Shown: positions 6,930 to 14,732 of the stretch, in pieces
Position numbering within the stretch: position 1 is the first letter of the stretch
Layout of the letters: every line of letters starts with the position of its first letter
NCBI GenBank assembly: GCA_947305655.1
Contig: CAMZEA010000004.1
Span: 1 to 41,870, forward strand
Direction of reading: 5' to 3'
Length of the DNA: 41,870 nucleotides
Source of the DNA: an uncultured Candidatus Saccharibacteria bacterium
GTDB taxonomy: Bacteria; Patescibacteriota; Saccharimonadia; Saccharimonadales; Saccharimonadaceae
The notes under the pieces: generated by a model
What the model was told of the DNA's origin: nothing
Seen by the model: only the letters and a program-made list of their open reading frames with translations
Databases searched by the model: none
Translations under genes and position numbers: made by a program

Positions 6930-6987
6930 AGTAAGCCTCCTAGTTGTAAAAAGATTCAAGGCCCTTCAATGAGAGCCTCGTATTATT
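6930..6987 (-). promoter_or_regulatory. Structured leader, copy 1 of a conserved pair
   Basis: On the minus strand a 7-base hairpin (AGGCTCT / AGGGCCT, + coordinates 6959-6978) is followed by CCTTGAATCTTTTTACAA (+ 6944-6961) and the ribosome binding site GGAGGCTT. The hairpin 3' arm can also pair with GGAGGC, so the two structures exclude each other. Confidence 0.7.
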
Positions 6988-7016
6988 ATCTTATCACGCT
7001 TTTGGCTTTTTGTCAA
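6988..7016 (-). promoter_or_regulatory. Promoter of the 6309-6929 gene
   Basis: On the minus strand TTGACA (7016-7011), a 17-base spacer and TAAGAT (6993-6988) with extended TGA. Confidence 0.82.
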
Positions 7017-7022
7017 GGAGAC

Positions 7023-7056
7023 AACAAAATACCCCCTCTAACAAGAGGAGGTATTT
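7023..7056 (-). terminator. Terminator of the 7072-7731 gene
   Basis: AAATACCCCCTCT (7027-7039) pairs with AGAGGAGGTATTT (7044-7056); on the minus strand it is followed by TTTTGTT. Confidence 0.82.
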
Positions 7057-7071
7057 AAGGGGACATGAGAA

Positions 7072-7731
7072 TTAAGCTTCCGTGCTGGCTTCGCTCGGGT
7101 TTTCGTCGTTGCTTTCGCTACTTTTCACTATCGCAGTCTCTATGTCTTCGAGTGACATGCCAGCCACGACTGGAATAACTTTGACGCCGCTGATTTCCGG
7201 TTCTCTGACACACATGCCCATCAGGGCGAAGAAGAGTCCTCTGCGTGTTTGCCAATAGCTTGCCTGTACCATCGGTATTATTGCGTCCATGGGGAACGAT
7301 TCCTCTTTGTACTGGAACAAAACAAACAACGACGAGAGCTCTATCTCGCTGAGATTTCTAATGCTTTCAGCGGTCTTTTTTGTGCACTTGTTAGCTCTTA
7401 TTGCTTTCAAGATTTTTTCCGGGACAAAAGCCCCCTCATCAGACTCATCAATCTCCAGTATCTGGCCAATAAACGCAATCATCATCGCCAAATTAACTAC
7501 CTGGCTAGTGCGGGCAATAATCTCATTTACTACCTGCTCGTCATAACCTTCCTCGGGCTCAGCAATGCTAGCGAGCGCAAAGAATGTCTTTAGCCTTTCC
7601 GCATGTGCCGGGCAATGGCATTTCCAATGTCCGTCGGGTTTATAACCCCATCCCGCAAGTGCCTTCTCGATCTCCTTGGGATCATTCCTCTCCAAGAGCC
7701 CCCTAATGTCGTCAAACGAATTGTAAGCCAT
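7072..7731 (-). CDS. Orphan protein with CxC-H cluster, unknown
   Basis: 219 residues, soluble. A possible metal site, HWKCHCPAHAERL, lies near residues 35-47. The rest looks helical, and the C-terminal 20 residues are Ser/Glu-rich and probably disordered. No family recognised. Start ATG at 7731 with GGAGGC (7739-7744) upstream. The gene is monocistronic; its promoter begins right after the sufBD stop, and its leader duplicates that of the 6309-6929 gene. Confidence 0.68.
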   Translation of the reverse strand: MAYNSFDDIRGLLERNDPKEIEKALAGWGYKPDGHWKCHCPAHAERLKTFFALASIAEPEEGYDEQVVNEIIARTSQVVNLAMMIAFIGQILEIDESDEGAFVPEKILKAIRANKCTKKTAESIRNLSEIELSSLFVLFQYKEESFPMDAIIPMVQASYWQTRRGLFFALMGMCVREPEISGVKVIPVVAGMSLEDIETAIVKSSESNDENPSEASTEA

Positions 7732-7790
7732 ATCTCAAGCCTCCAAATTGTAAAAAGATTCAAGGCTCGACAAGCGAGCCTCGTTTCTAT
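7732..7790 (-). promoter_or_regulatory. Structured leader, copy 2 of a conserved pair
   Basis: Same layout as the leader at 6930-6987: hairpin AGGCTCG/CGAGCCT (+ 7763-7781), the identical 18-mer CCTTGAATCTTTTTACAA (+ 7748-7765), then GGAGGCTT. The stem bases differ from copy 1 on both arms yet still pair. Confidence 0.72.
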
Positions 7791-7819
7791 ACCTTAACAC
7801 TTCTATGGCATTTTGTCAA
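7791..7819 (-). promoter_or_regulatory. Promoter of the 7072-7731 gene
   Basis: On the minus strand TTGACA (7819-7814), a 17-base spacer and TAAGGT (7796-7791) with extended TGT. It abuts the stop codon of the SufBD gene. Confidence 0.82.
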
Positions 7820-7821
7820 TG

Positions 7822-8739
7822 CTACTTCAGGAAGCCGTTGATTATTTGGGATTCGGCCTGAAGCTGAGTGAGGCCGAGCGACATGAGCTTCGTGAGCTGT
7901 TCGCCGGCGATTTTGCCAATGGCGGCCTCGTGGACGAGCTGCGCGTCGACGTGTTTGGCGTCAAGTGACGGCGTTGCGATGACGGAGCCCTTGTCCTGGA
8001 GGATTGCGTCACACTCGGAGTGGCCGCGGCATTCATTGTCGCCTTCAATATGGAGCGTGAATTCCTGGCGCGATTCGTCAGTCGCGACGGAGCGCGAAAC
8101 AATATCGGCGACGGAGTTTTTGCCGAGAAGCAATGCCTCGATGTGGGACTTCGCGTGCTGCCTGCCCTGGGTGAGCATCTTTTCGTGGATTAAGATTTTC
8201 GCGCCATCCTTGAGTTCAGCCTCCGTGATGCGCTCGGTCGAATCGACGCCACGAATCTGCTCGAGCTCGAGCTCGGCGTAGCTATTCTCGGCTAAATAAA
8301 CCTTCGTCGTCGGATTAATCCACTTGCCAGTCGACGGGCCGGCGCCGTAATGTTTCTCGATATATTTCACCTTGGCGTTCTTGCCGATATGGAAAGTATG
8401 GACGCCATTATGCTCCGAGCGGCTGGCGCCACAGTTATAGATACCGCAGCCCGCGACGATTGTGACGTCAGCGTTGTCGCCGATATAGAAATCGTTAATG
8501 ACGGTCTCCGTAAAGCCAGTCTTCGTGATGATGACCGGGATATGGACGACGTCGTCCTTCGTGTTTGGCTTGACGGTGATTTTTAGACCGCCCTTTTGGC
8601 CTTCAACGTCGATATTGGCCGAGCTCTGGCGGCCGACGGCCTCGCCATTAATGCGGAAGTTGTAGGCGCCTTGCGGGATTTCGTTAATGTCTGCGACCTC
8701 GCGGAAGAGGTCTTTTTCGATTTGGTCGAGAGTTTTCAT
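7822..8739 (-). CDS. SufB/SufD-family Fe-S cluster assembly protein (compact form)
   Basis: The 305-residue protein matches the SufBD beta-helix core. The C-terminus VHEAAIGKIAGEQLTKLMSLG and the following A..Q.IINGF fit the conserved SufB/SufD ending. SufB and SufD bind SufC and form the scaffold for cluster assembly in the cytoplasm. This version is much shorter than E. coli SufB (about 495) or SufD (about 420) and resembles the compact archaeal and anaerobe forms. Only one SufBD gene is present, so it may form a homodimer. The start overlaps the sufC stop (ATGA). No cysteine desulfurase is in the window. Confidence 0.88.
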   Translation of the reverse strand: MKTLDQIEKDLFREVADINEIPQGAYNFRINGEAVGRQSSANIDVEGQKGGLKITVKPNTKDDVVHIPVIITKTGFTETVINDFYIGDNADVTIVAGCGIYNCGASRSEHNGVHTFHIGKNAKVKYIEKHYGAGPSTGKWINPTTKVYLAENSYAELELEQIRGVDSTERITEAELKDGAKILIHEKMLTQGRQHAKSHIEALLLGKNSVADIVSRSVATDESRQEFTLHIEGDNECRGHSECDAILQDKGSVIATPSLDAKHVDAQLVHEAAIGKIAGEQLTKLMSLGLTQLQAESQIINGFLK

Positions 8740-9431
8740 GCCTGCTCCTCCTCTAGTTCCTCTAGCATCTTGGCGGCTGGGCCGGATTTGGCAATCTGGC
8801 CATCTTTTAGGACGACGATGCGGTCAGCCTGCGCCATGAGGCGCTTTTGGTGTGATATCACAATAATCGCGCAGTTGCGCTTGCGGAGCTTCTGGAAGAC
8901 CTCCACAAGTCGATCGAAACTCCAGATGTCGATTCCAGCCTCTGGCTCGTCGAAGATCAGGAGTTTGGCTGGGCGCGCTAGGGCGCTCGCGATTTCGACG
9001 CGCTTCAACTCGCCGCCAGAGAGCGACTTGTCGATTTCGCGGTCCAGGTAGCTCACGTCGAGGCCAACCTCAGCGAGGAGGCTAGCAAAGTCGATGACGC
9101 CAGGATCGAGGAAAGTCTCCTGACCGGTTACGGCAATCTGCAATAGATCACGCACAGTCAAGCCTTTAAAATGTACCGGCTGCTGGAAAGAAAAGGCGAT
9201 GCCCTTCTTTGCGCGCTCCGTGATCGGCAGCTCGCTAATATCCTCTCCGTCCAGAATAATCTGGCCAGAGCTCTGCTGTTCGATACCCGCAACAATCTTT
9301 GCGAGCGTAGATTTGCCACTACCGTTTGGCCCGGTAATGACGACGAATTCGCCGGGCTTGACTCTGAGCGACAGCTCACTCAGAATCGCGCGACGATTCG
9401 CTTTAAAACATAAATTTTTAAGACATATCAT
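8736..9431 (-). CDS. sufC: SufC Fe-S assembly ATPase
   Basis: ABC-type ATPase of 231 residues: Walker A GPNGSGKST (34-42), signature LSGGELKR, Walker B LLIFDEPEAGID, and a switch His in VISHQ. The FDEPEAGID form and the GIAFSFQQP Q-loop are typical of SufC. It works with the SufBD protein encoded directly downstream. The ATG lies nine bases after a TGC-TATAAT box, so the leader is at most a few bases long. The gene is divergent from the one at 9469, with only 37 bases between the two start codons. Confidence 0.92.
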   Translation of the reverse strand: MICLKNLCFKANRRAILSELSLRVKPGEFVVITGPNGSGKSTLAKIVAGIEQQSSGQIILDGEDISELPITERAKKGIAFSFQQPVHFKGLTVRDLLQIAVTGQETFLDPGVIDFASLLAEVGLDVSYLDREIDKSLSGGELKRVEIASALARPAKLLIFDEPEAGIDIWSFDRLVEVFQKLRKRNCAIIVISHQKRLMAQADRIVVLKDGQIAKSGPAAKMLEELEEEQA

Positions 9432-9440
9432 AGCCCTCTA

Positions 9441-9461
9441 ATTATAGCATTTTGGTATAAT
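9441..9461. promoter_or_regulatory. Back-to-back extended -10 promoters of sufC and the 9469 gene
   Basis: ATTATA (9441-9446; minus-strand TGC-TATAAT) and TGG-TATAAT (9453-9461, plus) face away from each other nine bases apart. The sequences where -35 boxes would lie match no -35 consensus, and the two polymerases could not bind together. Confidence 0.78.
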
Positions 9462-9468
9462 GAAATTA

Positions 9469-9936
9469 ATGGGAGCATCTGTAAAAATGAGCATCGACGG
9501 GCGCAAAACCGCGATTTTTAACGCCTACGAGGTGCCAGAGGATTTTCAAGCAAGAATCAATGACTTAATCGCAAAAATGGAGGAACTCGGCAAGGGCTGC
9601 AAAGATAGCGCCGACTTCGAGGCGAAGTTTGCTAGCTCGCCGCTGAACGCCGAATATACGCAATTATTTACCGACCTCGCGATGGGCGGAGCCAAGTGCA
9701 AGTATGGTCCAGCACCGGGCGAGATTGAGGAAGTCGACCAAGCAGAGGTCGCAAAGGATCTCGCAAAGGATTACGCCGAGATGGAAGTCGAAGGCGCCGT
9801 TCAACACGTGCGCGGTCGTGCATACCGTGCGGCCGAGAGTAAAGTGCGCGATATACCAGTGTTCGGCGACGCGATTGACGCGAAGCGCAAGTTTGATTTC
9901 TTTAAAACAATCACAGGAGGCAATAATGAAGAATAG
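9469..9936 (+). CDS. Conserved-looking cytoplasmic protein, unknown
   Basis: 155 residues, no membrane segment, acidic and helical, ending in a GGNNEE tail. No family recognised. The start at 9469 is chosen because it lies seven bases after TATAAT; an earlier ATG at 9460 lies inside the -10 box and cannot be in the mRNA. Its 3' end contains AGGAGG and overlaps the next gene by 11 bases, so it is cotranscribed with the rhodanese-like gene. Confidence 0.7.
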   Translation: MGASVKMSIDGRKTAIFNAYEVPEDFQARINDLIAKMEELGKGCKDSADFEAKFASSPLNAEYTQLFTDLAMGGAKCKYGPAPGEIEEVDQAEVAKDLAKDYAEMEVEGAVQHVRGRAYRAAESKVRDIPVFGDAIDAKRKFDFFKTITGGNNEE

Positions 9937-10609
9937 TAGAATTATTTTCGGCAGCCTAATCGCCGCCATCGCGGTCGTAGCGGGCCTAGCGCTCGGTAGC
10001 TTGCTCTGGCAAAAGAGAGTGCCGGCGCTGCCAAAGGCCGAAGTCGCAAATAATGAACGCGGCCAAACTTTTGGCATTGATAAGAATATTAACGAAGCGA
10101 GCATTGATAAGTATCTCGATCGCGACGACGTCGTCTACCGCGATATGCGCATGCTCGAAGACCCGGCAGAATACGAGAAGATTGACGGCGACAGATTTCT
10201 ATCTGGCATCGTCGAGGGATTCGAAGTTACGCCACTTCCTTACCTCGTGAACGTCGAGGGGCTTCCTGAGGCTGTCGGCAAAACCTACGAAGGACCGACG
10301 CTATTTACCGTAGCGGATGGCAAATATACCGCAAATTACAAAGAATCGAAGCGAATTCTCGAGGACTTATTCCCGAAAGATAAAAATATCTTCCTGATGT
10401 GTGGCGGTGGTGGCTACGCCGGCATGACGAAGCAAATGCTCGTTTCGCTTGGCTGGAATGCGGACAAGCTCTATGTCGTCGGCGGTTACTGGTACTACGA
10501 AGGCGAGCACGATATTAAGATCAAGCAAGACGACGGTAGTTTCGCGTTCTGGAAATTGGCTTATCACGATATCGACTTTAATAAGCTAACCGAGGTCCTT
10601 GATGACTAA
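9926..10609 (+). CDS. Membrane-anchored rhodanese-like protein
   Basis: 227 residues: an N-terminal signal anchor (about 5-28), then an exported rhodanese fold. The catalytic loop is LMCGGGGYAGMTKQ (Cys159), followed by LGW...VVGGYWYYEG, which matches the C-x-x-G-x-x-S and GG ending of rhodaneses. Such domains carry persulfide sulfur or act in thiol redox reactions. ATG at 9926 has AGGAGG five bases upstream, within the previous gene. It overlaps the following thioredoxin-like gene by eight bases, which suggests a joint extracytoplasmic redox role. Confidence 0.82.
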   Translation: MKNSRIIFGSLIAAIAVVAGLALGSLLWQKRVPALPKAEVANNERGQTFGIDKNINEASIDKYLDRDDVVYRDMRMLEDPAEYEKIDGDRFLSGIVEGFEVTPLPYLVNVEGLPEAVGKTYEGPTLFTVADGKYTANYKESKRILEDLFPKDKNIFLMCGGGGYAGMTKQMLVSLGWNADKLYVVGGYWYYEGEHDIKIKQDDGSFAFWKLAYHDIDFNKLTEVLDD

Positions 10610-11072
10610 AATCGCCAAGCGCTGGCTGATAGGGGGCGCGATTGGACTAGCGGTTCTCTTCGCTGCGGCCTTTACGGTCGCCATCATTATCCCGCACGAT
10701 TCGCGCGTACGCCTCGAATCTTATGGCAAGAGTGAGTCGGTTTTACTCGACGACAAAGAGTACGAACAGATGATCGCAGACAAGCGCTCATTTCTCGTTA
10801 TGGTGAACCGGCCAGGGTGCATTAGGACGGACGACATGAGCACTTGGTTTCTGGAATATCCCGAGGAAATGCAGTTTAAATACTACTCCATGAGCTGGGC
10901 GCATGCGAAGGATACGAGCCTACACAATTATGTGAAATATGCGCCATCGATTGCTGTGATTCGTAGCGGAGAGGTCATTGCCTGGCTCGACGCCGACTCC
11001 GAAGAAGACGAGAAATATTTTGGCGACCCAGAGGAGCTCAAGACTTGGCTGAAAAAGTATATAATTTTCTAG
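10602..11072 (+). CDS. Membrane-anchored thioredoxin-fold protein with incomplete active site
   Basis: 156 residues: transmembrane anchor (about 9-30) and an exported domain that resembles thioredoxin. LVMVNRPGCIRTDD stands where WCxxC would be, with only Cys73 left, and YAPSIAVIRSGEVI matches the cis-Pro strand (Pro115). It cannot form the usual two-cysteine disulfide and may act as a one-cysteine or binding domain. ATG at 10602 is preferred over the TTG one codon earlier. It is coupled to the rhodanese-like gene. Confidence 0.72.
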   Translation: MTKIAKRWLIGGAIGLAVLFAAAFTVAIIIPHDSRVRLESYGKSESVLLDDKEYEQMIADKRSFLVMVNRPGCIRTDDMSTWFLEYPEEMQFKYYSMSWAHAKDTSLHNYVKYAPSIAVIRSGEVIAWLDADSEEDEKYFGDPEELKTWLKKYIIF

Positions 11073-11082
11073 CCGAGAGTAG

Positions 11083-11088
11083 TATAAT
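11083..11088 (+). promoter_or_regulatory. Likely promoter of the glycan operon and its leader
   Basis: TATAAT at 11083-11088; the -35 is unclear. The leader of about 95 bases contains a TCTTAA/TTAAGA stem (11131-11136 with 11149-11154). It ends with a perfect tandem repeat AATAGTGG-AATAGTGG (11168-11183) directly before the ATG, where a normal ribosome binding site is missing. Confidence 0.55.
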
Positions 11089-11183
11089 AGTAAAAAGCTA
11101 ATAATTATTTTACAGATTGCGCCGAGCGAGTCTTAACTGCGAATGGATTTAAGAGATCCGCCCGGAAAATAGTGGAATAGTGG

Positions 11184-11828
11184 ATGAGTAAAAAACATAA
11201 GCAAAATTTGGCTTACCGCGCCGCGAAGAGGACTTTTGATGTGCTCGTCTCGTGTATCGGTTGCATTTTTTTGCTGCCACTAACACTGATTGTGAAGATT
11301 GTCTACCTCGCGCATGGCGATAAGCACTCAATCTTCCTCGAACACTACCGCGTCGGCAAGAATGGTAAGATTTTCCGCATTCGTAAGTTCCGCACAATGG
11401 TCCCCGGCGCCGAAGCAATGCTTGACAAGCTAAAGAAAGACCCGAAGTATCGCGACGAATTCAAGAAGTACGGCAAAATTCAGGACGACCCACGCGTCAA
11501 TAAATATAGCCGCTTCTTGCGAAAGTCTAGCCTCGACGAACTGCCGCAGCTCTATAACATCATTGCGGGGCACATGTCGCTCGTCGGGCCACGTCCACTC
11601 GTTGAAGGCGAGCTGGATGAGTTTGGCGGCGACCATAAGCGCTACGAGTCGATGAGGCCAGGTCTCACCGGCTGGTGGGCGGTTAATGGCCGCAGCGATA
11701 TCGATTACAAGAAGCGCCTCGAGCTCGAATATTACTATGTCGATCATGCTAGCATCGGCCTAGATATAAAAATCATCTTCAAGACATTCGGTGCCGTTTT
11801 TGGTGGCGAAGGTAAGGGTGCGAAATAA
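11184..11828 (+). CDS. Initiating sugar-phosphate (polyprenol-phosphate) transferase
   Basis: 214-residue bacterial sugar transferase of the short PglC/WbaP-core type: one hydrophobic segment (about 18-42), then RVGKNGKIFRIRKFRTM (56-72), SSLDELPQLYNI with the catalytic Asp118-Glu119 pair, MSLVGPRPL, and RPGLTGWWAVNGR (158-170). It transfers a sugar-1-phosphate to undecaprenyl phosphate on the inner face of the membrane and so starts glycan assembly. It is first in the operon; its stop overlaps the next start (TAATG). Confidence 0.93.
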   Translation: MSKKHKQNLAYRAAKRTFDVLVSCIGCIFLLPLTLIVKIVYLAHGDKHSIFLEHYRVGKNGKIFRIRKFRTMVPGAEAMLDKLKKDPKYRDEFKKYGKIQDDPRVNKYSRFLRKSSLDELPQLYNIIAGHMSLVGPRPLVEGELDEFGGDHKRYESMRPGLTGWWAVNGRSDIDYKKRLELEYYYVDHASIGLDIKIIFKTFGAVFGGEGKGAK

Positions 11829-12622
11829 TGTCCGAGTTTGCCAAGATCATCATCGCTACGCACAAGAAGTACGATATGCCGAAGGACAAGATTTATCTGC
11901 CAGTACGCGTAGGCGCCGCGCTCGCCGATGACGATTTCGGCTACCAGCGTGACGACGAGGGCGAGAACATCTCCGCGAAGAACCCTTATTATTGCGAGCT
12001 CACCGGTCTTTACTGGGCCTGGAAGAATTGCGACGCAAAGTATATCGGACTAGTGCACTATAGGCGTTACCTAGGCATGAGGAAGACTCACGCAACAACG
12101 CCAGCTGGGCGCATGAAGAAAGTGCTGACCGAAGCACAGCTACGCCTGCTCCTCGCCGATAACGACATTATTTTGCCGAAGAAGCGTAATTATTACGTGG
12201 TCAATCTTTATGACCACTACGCGAATACTATGTACGTCGAACCGCTCGACGAGCTCCGCAAGATCATCATGAGCGATTATCCGGAATATTATGCCGAGAT
12301 GCGCAAGCTCGAGAAACGCAAGACCGCGCATATTTTTAATATGTTCGTCATGCGGAAGGATATTCTCGACGATTACTGCAAGTGGCTATTCGAGATTCTC
12401 GGTAAACTCGAGAAGAAAATTGATGCAACGAAGTATAATGCCTTCCATGCGCGCGTCTATGGGCGTTTATCCGAGTGGCTTCTAGATGTCTATATCCGGA
12501 CGAACAAGCTGAAGTTTGTCGAGGTGCCAGTGATTAATATTGAAGGCGAGAGCTTCGTGAAGAAGGGCGTGGGGTATGTTGCGTCGAAAGCTCTTGGGAG
12601 GAAGTATGAAAAAAGCTACTAA
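11828..12622 (+). CDS. DUF4422-type glycosyltransferase
   Basis: 264 residues with the DUF4422 pattern: an early IIATHK, PYYCELTGLYWAWKN, GLVHYRRYL, and a later NMFVMRKDILDDYCKWLF. Members of this family occur in capsule and O-antigen loci and are presumed to transfer a sugar in the cytoplasm. Codon use (AAG, CTC, GAC) matches the flanking chromosome, unlike the next seven kilobases. Confidence 0.85.
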   Translation: MSEFAKIIIATHKKYDMPKDKIYLPVRVGAALADDDFGYQRDDEGENISAKNPYYCELTGLYWAWKNCDAKYIGLVHYRRYLGMRKTHATTPAGRMKKVLTEAQLRLLLADNDIILPKKRNYYVVNLYDHYANTMYVEPLDELRKIIMSDYPEYYAEMRKLEKRKTAHIFNMFVMRKDILDDYCKWLFEILGKLEKKIDATKYNAFHARVYGRLSEWLLDVYIRTNKLKFVEVPVINIEGESFVKKGVGYVASKALGRKYEKSY

Positions 12623-13622
12623 AGATACCCTCGTCTCCATAATAGTACCGGTTCATAATGCCGAGAAATACCTCGACGATTGCATAAGCTCTCTTACCGA
12701 GCAAACATATGCCCACATAGAGATAATTTTAGTAGACGACGGCTCGACTGATGACAGCAAAAATATTTGCAGTAAATGGGCCATGAAAGATAAGCGCATA
12801 GTCACTTTAAGCCAGCATAATCGAGGCGTGTCCACCGCAAGGAATCATGGATTATCCAAAATCCGCGGTGACTATGTCGCGTTTGTGGATGCTGATGATT
12901 GGGTCGATAAGGATTATATCAACTCCCTCTTGACTGAAATTAAAAAGACCAAGGCAGATATCTGTATTTGCGGCTATAACAGAATCTCCGGCGCCGTCTC
13001 TGAAGAGTTCCAAAATGCAACAACCAAAATCAATGCCCGCGATTTTTTCCTCGGCATTTTGCGCATTCAGACCGGTTTCGGCGTATGCTATTGTAAAATA
13101 TATCGTTCGGATATTGCAAAAAAAATCGCGTTCAACGAAAAACTAGTCGTAGGCGAAGATGCCCTGTATAATCTCGAGATTTCCGAGTCCGTTAGCAAAA
13201 TAGCCGTAATCAAGCCGGCTCTCTACAATTACCGAGTTAATAATAATTCCGTCGTGCATTCTTACGATAGCAACTACGACAGAAAATATCTGCACTCGAT
13301 GGAAGCGGCGAAAGCCATAATCGAACGCCATTACAAAAATGATGATGAAGTGTCCGACTCTTTCTCAAGCTATATCGCCTTCCATGCCATGCTGGTTGCC
13401 GTAAATTTTTGCTGTAACCCTAAAACGCAGCACAAAATACGTAGCCTTAAATTGACAATGTCGAAACAGCTTTTTCGCTTCGGAATAAAAAACAGTCGCT
13501 ACAGATTTTTCCCAAAAACAAAACAAGTCGTACTTTTTTCTCTAAAACATAGATTATATGCCCTATGCGCCCTACTGTGCTCATATAGGCAGCGCCAAAA
13601 CAGAACCCAAGGAGGGCAATAA
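12606..13622 (+). CDS. Family 2 glycosyltransferase
   Basis: 338 residues. The GT-A fold is clear: VSIIVPVHNAEKYL, VDDGSTDDS, and FVDADDWVDKDYI. It uses a nucleotide sugar to extend the lipid-linked glycan. ATG at 12606 is chosen because GGGAGGAAG lies just upstream; it overlaps the previous gene by 17 bases. From here codon use turns A/T-rich (AAA, ATA, TTA), and an A8 run occurs at 13118-13125. Confidence 0.92.
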   Translation: MKKATKDTLVSIIVPVHNAEKYLDDCISSLTEQTYAHIEIILVDDGSTDDSKNICSKWAMKDKRIVTLSQHNRGVSTARNHGLSKIRGDYVAFVDADDWVDKDYINSLLTEIKKTKADICICGYNRISGAVSEEFQNATTKINARDFFLGILRIQTGFGVCYCKIYRSDIAKKIAFNEKLVVGEDALYNLEISESVSKIAVIKPALYNYRVNNNSVVHSYDSNYDRKYLHSMEAAKAIIERHYKNDDEVSDSFSSYIAFHAMLVAVNFCCNPKTQHKIRSLKLTMSKQLFRFGIKNSRYRFFPKTKQVVLFSLKHRLYALCALLCSYRQRQNRTQGGQ

Positions 13623-13625
13623 GAC

Positions 13626-14732
13626 ATGGCGACTAGAGTTCTCATTTTTGGGATAACTGACGTTATGGGCGGCATGGAGAGCGTAATTATGAACTATTAT
13701 CGCAATATTGATCGTAGCTCCATCCAATTTGACTTCCTATGTAATACTAAAAAGGTCGCATATGAGGACGAAATTACCAGTATGGGCGGTCGTATTTTTA
13801 GAATTACCGCGAGAAGCAAGGATTTTACTAAGTATAAAAAAGACATCAAATCATTTTTTGAGAAACACGCAAAAGATTACTCATGCATTTGGGTAAATAC
13901 GTGCAGTCTCGCCAATGTCGACTATTTGAAATACGCAAAAAAATACGGAATCAAAAAAAGAATAGTACATTGCCACATATCCCAAAACATAGACTCGTTG
14001 GTTCGTGGTCTTCTTCACAAATGGAACAAGCTGTTCATAAAAAGATACGCTACGGATTTCTGGTCATGCTCGCGGTCCGCCTCTGGTTATTTTTATAGCA
14101 AATCTATTCTTACATCCAATAATTATCATTTAATAAATAACGCCATTGACGTCAGGAACTTCTCTTTTAACAATTCCGCACGAAGCAGAATGCGAAAGGC
14201 GCTCGGGATAAGAAACGAACTAGTCATCGGTAACATTGGCAGATTTTGCGCACAGAAGAATCAGCCGTTTTTAATAGACATTTTCAACTCAATTACGATG
14301 AGCTTGCCAAACGCGCTCCTTATTTTAGTCGGCGAAGGAGGCGATAAAGAGTTGTTGTTGAATAAAGTGGATCGATTGGGCCTGAAAAACAATGTCTTGT
14401 TTTTAGAGCCAAGAACCGACATACAAGACTTATTGCAAGCGATAGATATTGTTATAGCCCCGTCTCTATGCGAAGGATTGAGCCTCTCTTTGCTCGAGGC
14501 GCAAGCCAGTGGTGTCCCAGTTTTCACCTCCTCGAGCGTTTCGCGTGAGTGCAAAATGTCCGACTATATTTATTTTTATGATTTATCCATGCCTAGCTCG
14601 ATGTGGGCTCAGAAAATCCTGGACGTAATTAGCAAGTGCGACAAAAGGGAGTCTAGAGTAAACTATATACGGCAAAAGGGGTTTGATATATCCGCGGAAT
14701 CAAGAAAAATGGAAAAATACCTGACATGTTGA
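13626..14732 (+). CDS. Family 4 glycosyltransferase
   Basis: 368 residues with a GT-B fold: N-terminal GGMESVIMNYYRNID (acceptor side), NIGRFCAQKNQ, and the donor-binding EGLSLSLLEAQASGVPVF with the E-x7-E motif. It is a retaining transferase that adds a sugar to the growing unit. The stop overlaps the next start by seven bases. Confidence 0.92.
   Translation: MATRVLIFGITDVMGGMESVIMNYYRNIDRSSIQFDFLCNTKKVAYEDEITSMGGRIFRITARSKDFTKYKKDIKSFFEKHAKDYSCIWVNTCSLANVDYLKYAKKYGIKKRIVHCHISQNIDSLVRGLLHKWNKLFIKRYATDFWSCSRSASGYFYSKSILTSNNYHLINNAIDVRNFSFNNSARSRMRKALGIRNELVIGNIGRFCAQKNQPFLIDIFNSITMSLPNALLILVGEGGDKELLLNKVDRLGLKNNVLFLEPRTDIQDLLQAIDIVIAPSLCEGLSLSLLEAQASGVPVFTSSSVSRECKMSDYIYFYDLSMPSSMWAQKILDVISKCDKRESRVNYIRQKGFDISAESRKMEKYLTC

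Noticed and set aside
11089-11183. Leader of the sugar transferase operon as a known riboswitch
   Set aside because: Only one short stem and a tandem octamer are visible; no known riboswitch core was recognised.
13118-13125. A8 run in the family 2 transferase as a phase-variation tract
   Set aside because: A runs of 7-8 occur several times in this A/T-rich segment, so one run is weak evidence.
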